Shown here: one piece after another, positions 1 to 5,523 of the stretch
Layout of the letters: the number at the start of each line of letters is the position of its first letter
How positions within the stretch are numbered: position 1 is the stretch's first letter
DNA from: a bacterium
GTDB lineage: Bacteria > Chloroflexota > Dormibacteria > UBA8260 > Bog-877
Direction of reading: 5' to 3'
Assembly: GCA_021791455.1 (NCBI GenBank)
Contig: JAJYWM010000197.1
Span: 1-11,782 of the forward strand
Length of the DNA stretch: 11,782 bases
Translations under genes and position numbers: made by a program
Notes under the pieces: model-generated
The model's database searches: none
What the model was told of the DNA's origin: nothing
The model's input: only the letters and a program-made list of their open reading frames with translations

Positions 1-898
1 GGGTCGACACCCCACAGTCTGCAGCCATCAACCACCGCGCGCGTTCACGGTAAGGAACCCACTCGCGGTTGAAGAACACATGAGAATCGGTTAAGCCCAA
101 CTCATCGGAGAGCTGTTGTGCGCGCGTCGGCATCCACATTTTCTCGGGAATGGCGGGGTTAGGGTGCCCCGTAGACATGAAGATGAGTTTGACTGTTGGG
201 CACGTCCGCGCGGCGTCGCCGATAGCTTCGATCAGCGTAAGCGGATCGAACCAGTTGTAAATGCCTCCTCCCCACACGAGTACCACATCATCGGGAGAGA
301 GGTTCCCGACCGGGAGCCCGCGGTCGCTGGGAACAGGGTCCGGAGGCGCGCCGGGCAGTCCAAAGGGGACTACGTCTATGAGCTGTCGCAGCGAATTGTC
401 TTGCGCCCAAACGCTGGGATTTATGCGACCTGACTGTAAGAGTGCGCCCAGCCAGAGATCGCGTTGGATCTCGCTAGCGCATAGAAAGAAGTCTCCAGCT
501 CGGAGCAGCTCAGTCAGCACCTTGCGGACCTCCCTGCTCTCGTGGTGCTGCTGAGCCTGGGTTTGATGCGCTTCTTGTTCGAGGAGAGCTAGGGGAAAGG
601 GGTCGTACAAGTCGATGACGAGAGGGACCGGCGTGCTGAGCAAGGACGGGTACCGCACGAGCGCGATGCCTTCAAGGAGGATGACGTCTTGGGTTCGAGC
701 CAGCCGATCGAACTGGGTCGGGCTTGGATGGAGAGCAACGTCGAACAAGTCTGTCGCTAACCTTGTATTCCCCACCCCTACCAACGTTACGGTGTGCCCA
801 GCCTGGGTCAGCACTCTTCCAATTTCCAGGCACCGTATTCCCGGCCCGGCCATTCGCTCAGCCACGACGTCGTTGGCGACAATAAGGATGCGTCCCAT
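1..898 (-). CDS. Glycosyltransferase family 4 (GT-B fold), C-terminus cut by window edge
   Basis: The minus-strand frame is open from ATG at 898 to the window edge (299 codons). A TAA lies in frame four codons upstream of the ATG, and AAGGTGG sits about 4-5 nt before it, so this start is well defined. The N-terminal Rossmann half begins RILIVANDVV, then MAGPGIR and GHTVTLVG, as in nucleotide-sugar GT4 enzymes. The C-terminal half opens near residue 209 with WGGGIYNWFDP, a signature of one GT4 subgroup, and the visible end reads VPYRERARWLMAADCGVST. The donor-site E-x7-E region should lie off the window. It probably transfers a sugar onto a polysaccharide or glycolipid in the cytoplasm; donor and acceptor are unknown. 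Codons rare in the neighbouring genes (TTA, ATA, AGA, AGG) recur and G+C is lower, which hints at a transferred surface-polysaccharide locus. No partner gene is visible. Confidence 0.85.
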   Translation of the reverse strand, partial: MGRILIVANDVVAERMAGPGIRCLEIGRVLTQAGHTVTLVGVGNTRLATDLFDVALHPSPTQFDRLARTQDVILLEGIALVRYPSLLSTPVPLVIDLYDPFPLALLEQEAHQTQAQQHHESREVRKVLTELLRAGDFFLCASEIQRDLWLGALLQSGRINPSVWAQDNSLRQLIDVVPFGLPGAPPDPVPSDRGLPVGNLSPDDVVLVWGGGIYNWFDPLTLIEAIGDAARTCPTVKLIFMSTGHPNPAIPEKMWMPTRAQQLSDELGLTDSHVFFNREWVPYRERARWLMAADCGVST

Positions 899-1974
899 GA
901 ACCCACCTTAGCAGGCCCCCTTTAGCTGAGATGAGCTTAGTTACCCCGAATCCACCGAGTAGGTCAGTAGGTCGTGCCGTGGCTGGGGAGGCGAGCTTCG
1001 CCGGCGGTCCCCTTGAGGTTGCTGGTCAGGTCTCCCAAGTTGGCGTGGGCGTGGGGGCCTGCGTCCGGTCCCAGGCTAGTACCGTCCAGCCCGTGACCAG
1101 AGGGTGGTCGCCGAACTCGGAGGGGAGGGTCGGCTGGGTGTGCGGGTCGGTCGCTTCCGGGCACCGCCAGCTGCACATTTGTCCCCTGCTGCCCGAAGGC
1201 AATACAGGGAGCCTCGGGCACGTCGGCCCGGGAGACGGGCTGGCCATCTTGGCCCACGCCGAGCAGCGCAGACCGTCGCGACCACAGCCCCCCAGCACCT
1301 GGCGTCGGTGCAAGGCGGAAGTTGGTTCGCATTGTGACCCGGACGGTGGTACCGCTACGCTCGCAGCTTCGTTCGCCTGGTCGCCTGAAAGCCCGCTCCC
1401 GCCGCCGCGATATCTGCCAATCCGGCCTCACCTTGCCCAAAAGACACGGCTAACTCCCTGGCTTCATGATCTCCCGACCCGTCCAGCGCCCGTTCCCCGC
1501 CTCACTTGCCTTCTGCCCGCCGACCGTCCACCTCCCTCCAAGCCCCCTTGTCGCGACTTTGCGGGAGGCTCAACCTGGGTGGGCCACCCCCATCGGATCG
1601 GTTGATTCCGGCTCAAGGGAAGATGGGTAGTGCAACCTTGCAGCTGCAGGCCCGGCACGCTCCGAATTCCGATTGCTCTGCCCGATCTCTGGCACCGGGC
1701 TTCCACAGTCGCCGGAGGCTCATCGTCCCACTCGCGACCACCGCAGACGCGGGCCACCTCGGTGGTGGCTGCTTCTTCTACAGCCGCTCCTCCACGGGGT
1801 CACGAACGTCAGACGGGGCGCATAGCCTGGGGCAGATCGATGCGGGTCTTGTCTCCCCACCCATGCAGGCCATCCGAGCCGCTCGCCGTCCGCGTCGCTA
1901 AACTGGAACATGACAGCGTCGTCCGGCCGCCAGCGCCCAAGTTGGCGGTACTCGAGAAAAAGGAGGGACTGCCC
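899..1974. other. Long stretch with no gene recognised
   Basis: About 1.1 kb lies between the divergent glycosyltransferase start and a small ORF before sufU. Open frames exist on both strands (for example 931-1605 plus and 964-1440 minus). Their products are proline-, arginine- and serine-rich with no recognisable motif, no credible ribosome site and mutual overlap, so I read them as chance frames in GC-rich DNA. Positions 1441-1560 are strikingly C-rich and G-poor on the plus strand (57 C and 21 G of 120, counted by hand). No tRNA, rRNA, IS end or tandem repeat was seen. It could be a decayed gene region or regulatory DNA, and I cannot tell which. Confidence 0.5.
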
Positions 1975-2022
1975 ATGCCCGATGATATACAGCCGACTCT
2001 CACCCTTGAGGGTGCGGACTGA
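1975..2022 (+). CDS. Possible 15-residue small ORF or leader peptide
   Basis: ATG at 1975 encodes MPDDIQPTLTLEGAD and stops at TGA 2020-2022. The support is a near-perfect Shine-Dalgarno sequence, AGGAGG at 1961-1966 inside AAAAAGGAGGG, with 8 nt to the ATG. That is stronger than the site in front of any full gene here. The reading frame continues upstream as open sequence, but that part looks non-coding. The ORF lies about 115 nt before an intrinsic terminator that precedes sufU, so it could be a leader peptide, a small protein or a chance match. A second frame, ATG 1910 to TGA 2059 (49 codons, with the tripeptide CPC), overlaps it and has a TAAACT box 5 nt upstream. At most one of the two is likely to be real. 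I recognise no family. Confidence 0.25.
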   Translation: MPDDIQPTLTLEGAD

Positions 2023-2136
2023 GGATCTCGGCGGGGACCTGAACCCAAGGAGGCGCTGATCAAAAGGAGTTCGGGCTGGCCTGTGGCGAGCCTGAGTCCT
2101 CGGGCCTTCGAGCGGGGTCCTTGTTTGAGCACCCGA
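2023..2136 (+). ncRNA. Possible structured RNA or leader ending at the terminator before sufU
   Basis: This stretch lies between the small ORF and an intrinsic terminator. It contains an imperfect hairpin at 2065-2100: AGGA pairs with TCCT, a G bulges, TTCGGGCT pairs with AGCCTGAG (two wobbles), a G-G mismatch follows, then GCC pairs with GGC around a TGT loop. That is 15 pairs. A second small stem, CTCG/CGAG (2099-2102 with 2109-2112), competes with its base. A transcript plainly ends at 2172, but no full-length gene lies upstream on this strand. The RNA is therefore either an untranslated leader or attenuator, a small RNA, or the 3' end of a small-ORF message. I could not match it to 6S, SRP, RNase P, T-box or SAM riboswitch consensus. 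Confidence 0.25.
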
Positions 2137-2172
2137 TGAGGGGGCCGGAATGATTCCGGCCCCCTCATTTTT
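2137..2172 (+). terminator. Strong intrinsic terminator upstream of sufU
   Basis: A perfect 14-bp stem (TGAGGGGGCCGGAA at 2137-2150 with TTCCGGCCCCCTCA at 2154-2167) closes a TGA loop and is followed at once by TTTTT (2168-2172). It works only in the plus direction, because the other side has no T tract. It ends 20 nt before the sufU ATG. It therefore either ends an orphan upstream transcript or acts as an attenuator for sufU-sufT. Confidence 0.88.
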
Positions 2173-2180
2173 CTATGGGG

Positions 2181-2186
2181 TAGCAT
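2181..2186 (+). promoter_or_regulatory. Possible -10 box for a leaderless sufU transcript
   Basis: TAGCAT fits the TANNNT form of a sigma-70-type -10 element. Six bases separate it from the sufU ATG at 2193, so transcription would start on or next to the ATG. This suits the tight space: the terminator ends at 2172 and the only GGAGG is 1 nt from the ATG, too close for a Shine-Dalgarno site. No good -35 is visible, since that position falls inside the terminator stem. Confidence 0.4.
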
Positions 2187-2192
2187 GGAGGT

Positions 2193-2642
2193 ATGCCAGA
2201 GGCAACGACCCCTGTCGATGACGAGCTCTTCCGGGAGATCCTGCTCGACCACTACCGCCACCCCCGGCATCGGGGAGAGGTGGAGGCGCCGGACACCACG
2301 ACTCACGGGCACAATCCCCTCTGTGGAGATGAGGTTGACATCAGCCTTCGCCTGGAGGATGGCCGGCTGGCCGCGATCGGATTCGAGGGTCAGGGATGCT
2401 CGATCTCGATGGCCGCAGCCTCGATGATGGCAGAGGAGGTGGACGGCAAACCGCTGTCCGAGGTCCGCGACCTCATTGGTCGCTTCAGGGGCCTTGTGGT
2501 CGAGGGCCGGGATCCCGCCGACCTCGGAGACCTAGGAGATCTCGAGGCTCTCGCCGGAGTGAGGCAGTACGTGGCACGGATCAAGTGCGCCATGTTGCCG
2601 TGGACCGCCCTGGAGGCGGGCCTGGAGGAGGCCAATGGCTGA
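2193..2642 (+). CDS. sufU: SufU-type Fe-S cluster assembly protein
   Basis: The 149-residue product matches the SufU/NifU-like family at full length. SufU is the zinc-dependent partner of the cysteine desulfurase SufS: it accepts persulfide sulfur and passes it to the SufBCD scaffold in the cytoplasm. The expected ligands are all visible: Cys44 and Asp46 in HNPLCGDEVD, Cys69 in GQGCSIS, and Cys132 in ARIKCAML. The insertion typical of SufU over IscU lies between the second and third cysteines. An in-frame TAG at 2181 leaves ATG 2193 as the only reasonable start. It overlaps the following sufT by 8 bp, so the two are translationally coupled. The usual partners sufB, sufC, sufD and sufS are not in the window, so the pair is either detached or lies elsewhere in the genome from them. 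Confidence 0.93.
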   Translation: MPEATTPVDDELFREILLDHYRHPRHRGEVEAPDTTTHGHNPLCGDEVDISLRLEDGRLAAIGFEGQGCSISMAAASMMAEEVDGKPLSEVRDLIGRFRGLVVEGRDPADLGDLGDLEALAGVRQYVARIKCAMLPWTALEAGLEEANG

Positions 2643-3003
2643 GGAGCTACGCGGCGCCCCGAGCGCTGAGTCGTCCGGAACCGAGAGCCCAGGAGCGGTG
2701 CTGAGGGCTGAGGACGTCGAGGATGCCCTGCGTGAGGTGATCGACCCCGAGTTGGGGTTGGACATCGTGAGCCTGGGCCTCATCTATGGTGTGGACGTCA
2801 AGGAGGATGGTGACACCAACGTGCGGATGACGCTCACCAGCCCATACTGTCCGCTTGGCCCCATGATCGAGTCCCAGGTGCACTCGGCGACCCAGTTTCT
2901 GCCCGGCATCAAGGACGTCACCGTGGAGCTGGTCTGGGATCCTCCGTGGGATCCCCGCACCATGGCGAGCGACGAGGTGAAGCTGGAGTTGGGACTCTAC
3001 TGA
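2635..3003 (+). CDS. sufT: SufT-like MIP18/DUF59 Fe-S maturation protein
   Basis: The 122-residue protein is a MIP18 (DUF59) family member. After a variable 25-residue N-terminus come LREVIDPELGLDIVSLGLIY (about 32-51), TSPYCPLGPM with the family cysteine at residue 72, and the C-terminal LVWDPPWDP with a MASDEVKLELG tail. Stand-alone proteins of this type next to Suf genes are called SufT and help Fe-S cluster maturation or delivery. PaaD of phenylacetate degradation is a homologue, but no paa genes are present and the SufU overlap argues for the Suf role. GGAGGAGG at 2624-2631 lies inside the end of sufU and fits the ATG at 2635. Its stop overlaps the bioY stop by 7 bp in convergent orientation, with no terminator hairpin between the two. 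Confidence 0.9.
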   Translation: MAEELRGAPSAESSGTESPGAVLRAEDVEDALREVIDPELGLDIVSLGLIYGVDVKEDGDTNVRMTLTSPYCPLGPMIESQVHSATQFLPGIKDVTVELVWDPPWDPRTMASDEVKLELGLY

Positions 3004-3611
3004 GCGGATCGGGTCTCGCCGGGACCCCCCACCAACCTCCAGGTCGCGGGAAACAGGCCCATGGCGACCAGTGCCTTGAGAGCGTCCCCCAGCAAGAATG
3101 GAGCGACCCCGAGCGAAATCGCTGAGGCCGCACTGAGGTGGAGGTCCACCGCCAGCCAGGTCGCTCCAAAGCAATAGATGACCAGGTTGCCGGCAACCAT
3201 AGCCGCCAGCACCGTCAGAGGTCGCCTGTCGAAGCGCATCGAGGCGAGCCGGCCGAGAGCCGAAGCAGCGAAGACGAATCCCACGACGTAGCCGAAGCTG
3301 GGGGTCGCCAGGGCGGCCCACCCCCCCGCCCCCTGGGCGAACCAGGGAACTCCCGCCAGCCCAACCGCCAGGTACAGCAAAGTGCCTGCCAAGGCCCTTC
3401 TGGTTCCCACGGCCATCCCGCCCAGCAGGACCGCGAAGGTCTGCCCCGTGATCGGCACCGGGGTGAACGGCAGCCTGATCGCCAGTTGGGCGAACAGGCC
3501 GATGGCAGCGGCGAATCCCACCACGACCAGAAGGTCCCGGACCCTCTCGCCGGGAATGAGGTCGGAAAGGACCGGGGCGTCGGTTGTGCGTGCGGCGGCT
3601 ACATCAAGCAT
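2997..3611 (-). CDS. bioY: Biotin transporter substrate-binding subunit BioY
   Basis: The 204-residue hydrophobic protein is the S component of an energy-coupling-factor (ECF) biotin transporter in the cytoplasmic membrane. The BioY hallmark LPFTPVPITGQTFAVLLGG spans residues 47-65. It is followed by PSFGYVVGFVFA (104-115), GNLVIYCFGATWL (141-153) and PFLLGDALKALVA (171-183), with about six membrane segments as in the family. ATG 3611 has no Shine-Dalgarno sequence; instead a consensus promoter places the transcript start at the ATG, so translation is probably leaderless. No energising bioM or bioN genes are nearby. BioY may share ECF modules encoded elsewhere or work alone, as some BioY proteins can. 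No biotin-repressor operator was recognised. Its 3' end overlaps sufT by 7 bp. Confidence 0.95.
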   Translation of the reverse strand: MLDVAAARTTDAPVLSDLIPGERVRDLLVVVGFAAAIGLFAQLAIRLPFTPVPITGQTFAVLLGGMAVGTRRALAGTLLYLAVGLAGVPWFAQGAGGWAALATPSFGYVVGFVFAASALGRLASMRFDRRPLTVLAAMVAGNLVIYCFGATWLAVDLHLSAASAISLGVAPFLLGDALKALVAMGLFPATWRLVGGPGETRSAQ

Positions 3612-3618
3612 GGCGGGG

Positions 3619-3648
3619 ACGCTACCGAGACCGGGGGGCCTGTGTCAA
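3619..3648 (-). promoter_or_regulatory. bioY promoter, leaderless type
   Basis: On the minus strand a perfect -35 TTGACA (3648-3643) is followed after 18 bp by -10 TAGCGT (3624-3619). Seven bases (CCCCGCC) then lead to the bioY ATG at 3611. The predicted start point therefore coincides with the initiation codon, and no Shine-Dalgarno sequence exists. This is the clearest promoter in the window. Confidence 0.75.
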
Positions 3649-3734
3649 ACGCGAGTGGCGCTTGAGTTGGGGTTGCTGTGCCATCGAGCCTGCAGCGACC
3701 GGCAGCGCTTGGGCCGGCTGCTGGATTGACGGGC

Positions 3735-3740
3735 TACGCT
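3735..3740 (+). promoter_or_regulatory. Possible -10 box for rsmG
   Basis: TACGCT (TANNNT form) ends 9 bases before the rsmG ATG at 3750, giving a leader of roughly 0-3 nt. There is no Shine-Dalgarno match in the intervening TCCTGGACC. A -35 at proper spacing is not evident (TTGGGC at 3709 is 20 bp away), so this rests on the -10 alone and on resemblance to the bioY and sufU sites. Confidence 0.3.
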
Positions 3741-3749
3741 TCCTGGACC

Positions 3750-4358
3750 ATGAAGCATCCCGCGGCTCTGCCACTTCAACCCGCCGCCCGCGACAGGCTG
3801 GAGCGATACCTGGACCTCCTGTACGAGGTTGGCGCGAGCCACAATCTCACTCGGGTGCCCAGGCAGGACGCCTGGCAGCGCCACATCGAGGAGTCTCTCA
3901 GCCTACTTCCACTACACCATTGGTCTGCGGACGAGGTGATCCTTGACCTCGGCAGCGGGGGAGGCGTTCCGGGCATCCCACTGGCCATCGCGGTGCCCCA
4001 GGTGCGCGTGCTCCTGCTCGAACGCAACCTCACCAAGGCTGCATTTCTGGAGCGCTGCAGGGTGGAGTTGGGGCTCGATCAAGTCGAGGTTGTGGCCCGC
4101 AACGCCGAGGAAGTGGCCCGCGAGAAGCCCCATCCCCGGGTGGACATCCTCGTGTCGCGCGCGGCGGCCCCGCCCGCCCGCCTGATACCTCTAACCGCGC
4201 CGTTTCTAAATTCCAGTGGCCTGGCCCTGCTCATGGTCGGCCAGTCAGTGAGGATTTCCCTCGATCTTCGGACCCTATGCCGCCGCCACCATCTGACGGA
4301 TCCTGAGATCGTGGATACCGGGCTGACCAGGATCCTGATGGTCAGGAAGAGCCCTTGA
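3750..4358 (+). CDS. rsmG: 16S rRNA m7G527 methyltransferase RsmG (GidB)
   Basis: The 202-residue protein transfers a methyl group from S-adenosylmethionine to N7 of G527 (E. coli numbering) in the 530 loop of 16S rRNA. The SAM-binding motif DLGSGGGVPGIPLAI lies at residues 66-80. The family N-terminus is recognisable (LYEVGASHNLTRV, then RHIEESLSLL), as are ERNLTKAAFL (91-100) and SRAAAPPARL (136-145). Length is normal for RsmG. The frame is open upstream to 3678, but that extension lacks family similarity, so ATG 3750 is preferred. RsmG often sits near oriC and parA/parB in bacteria; here it stands alone between bioY and the hut genes. Its last 17 bp overlap the 3' end of hutI in convergent orientation. 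Confidence 0.93.
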   Translation: MKHPAALPLQPAARDRLERYLDLLYEVGASHNLTRVPRQDAWQRHIEESLSLLPLHHWSADEVILDLGSGGGVPGIPLAIAVPQVRVLLLERNLTKAAFLERCRVELGLDQVEVVARNAEEVAREKPHPRVDILVSRAAAPPARLIPLTAPFLNSSGLALLMVGQSVRISLDLRTLCRRHHLTDPEIVDTGLTRILMVRKSP

Positions 4359-5523
4359 CGAGCTGGCCGCCGCGCCAGACGGCCATGGCCCGGAGCCCTG
4401 GCTCCCAGGCGAAGGCGCCCTCGTGGTCGGCATCCCACATCGTGAGATCGGCCAGCATCCCATCCTCGATTAGGCCCCGGTCGTGCAGCTGAAGGGAGCG
4501 GGCCCCGCCCCAGGTCGCTGCCGTTACGGCCTCATCGACCGTCATCTTGAATTCACAAACCGCCAGATACACAACCAGGCTCATGCTTGTGGTCCCGGAG
4601 GTTCCGGGGTTGTGGTCGGTCCCCAGCGCGATCGGGACGCCTCTCTCGATGAGCGAGCGGGCCGGTGGAAGCTGACCCATGTTCAGCGCCGTTACCGGGC
4701 ACAGGGTGGCTGTGCAACCAGCGCGCTTCAGAGCGGTGATCTCCGCATCCCCGATTCTCAGCAGATGGTCGGCGGAGGCAACCCCAAGCTCCGCGGCGAG
4801 GTGCGACCCACCGGTGAGCGCGATCTCGTCGGCGTGGATCCGAAGTCCAAGACCGGCCCTGCGACCGGCGAGGAGAATGGCTCTAGCCTCATCGACTGAG
4901 AATGCGCCCTGGTCGCAGAAGACATCACAGAACTGGGCACCCGCGCCTGCTGCCTCCTCAGACCAACTCTCGACCTCCCGCACGAACGAGTCCCGGTCGT
5001 CCCTGAACTCAGCGGGCAGCTCATGGGCACCCAAAAAGGTCACGCACAGCCGGGGGAGGGACGGATCGGCAGAGAGGGCCGCCATGAGCCTCACCGCCTC
5101 GATCTCGCCGGTGTGGTTGAGCCAGTAGCCACTCTTGGCCTCAAGGGTCGTAGTCCCCTGCTCCAGCCATCTAGAAAAGCGAGACCTGGCTCCCTCTTGC
5201 AGAACTTCGATAGGGGTATCCCTGGTGGAAGCGACGGTGGCGTTGATCCCACCACCCAAGCTGGCGATCTCGGAGTAGGAGGCGCCCGCCGCCCGCCTGG
5301 CCACCTCCTCCAAACGGGGGGCGGCATAGACGGGGTGGGTGTGGGCGTCTATCAGACCGGGGGTGACCAGCGCTCCCCGGCAGTCGAAGGAGTCATCGGC
5401 CCCCCGCCCGGTGCCGGCCGGGACGACGGCGGCGATCCTCTCCCCATCGATGAGGACGTCCACGTCGCGCCGCACCTCGTGCCCTGGGGTGAAGAGACGG
5501 CCCACGTTGCGAAGCGCCTTCAC
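4342..5523 (-). CDS. hutI: Imidazolonepropionase HutI
   Basis: The 393-residue metal-dependent amidohydrolase opens the imidazolone ring to give N-formimidoyl-L-glutamate, step three of histidine degradation in the cytoplasm. Visible motifs in order: DAHTHP with metal ligands His61 and His63, GTTTLEAKSGYWLN (123-136), TFLGAH with His167, CDVFCDQGAFSV (199-210), IHADE with His230 and Glu233, SADHL with His253, CPVTALNMG, and GTDHNPGTSG with Asp303. Length is typical for HutI. The start is GTG 5523, which overlaps the hutF stop as GTGA, so the gene is translationally coupled as the last cistron of gntR-hutU-hutF-hutI. The 3' end runs 17 bp into the end of convergent rsmG; no terminator hairpin was found there. 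Confidence 0.96.
   Translation of the reverse strand: MKALRNVGRLFTPGHEVRRDVDVLIDGERIAAVVPAGTGRGADDSFDCRGALVTPGLIDAHTHPVYAAPRLEEVARRAAGASYSEIASLGGGINATVASTRDTPIEVLQEGARSRFSRWLEQGTTTLEAKSGYWLNHTGEIEAVRLMAALSADPSLPRLCVTFLGAHELPAEFRDDRDSFVREVESWSEEAAGAGAQFCDVFCDQGAFSVDEARAILLAGRRAGLGLRIHADEIALTGGSHLAAELGVASADHLLRIGDAEITALKRAGCTATLCPVTALNMGQLPPARSLIERGVPIALGTDHNPGTSGTTSMSLVVYLAVCEFKMTVDEAVTAATWGGARSLQLHDRGLIEDGMLADLTMWDADHEGAFAWEPGLRAMAVWRGGQLVKGSS

Noticed and set aside
28..46. Suspected frameshift in the glycosyltransferase at the CGCGCGCG run
   Set aside because: Careful recounting shows the frame stays open (CGC GCG CGG TGG TTG ATG) to the window edge with family-like residues, so no frameshift is present.
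916..925. Ten-base match CCCCCTTTAG shared with 11174-11183, both upstream of minus-strand genes
   Set aside because: Too short to exclude chance, and placed at different distances (18 and 49 nt) from the starts, with no symmetry.
931..1605. 224-codon open frame on the plus strand in the gene-poor region
   Set aside because: Low-complexity, proline/arginine/serine-rich product with no motif, overlapped by an equally long minus-strand frame (964-1440), and no ribosome site.
1961..1995. Resemblance to the SAM-I riboswitch core (GGAGGGACTG, then GCCCGATGA)
   Set aside because: A 5-base interruption splits the conserved block, the GGCAACC element and a closing P1 stem are absent, and no methionine gene follows. 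Probably chance overlap with the Shine-Dalgarno region.
3678..3749. Longer rsmG starting at 3678
   Set aside because: The added 24 residues do not resemble the RsmG N-terminus, and ATG 3750 has a candidate -10 box just upstream.
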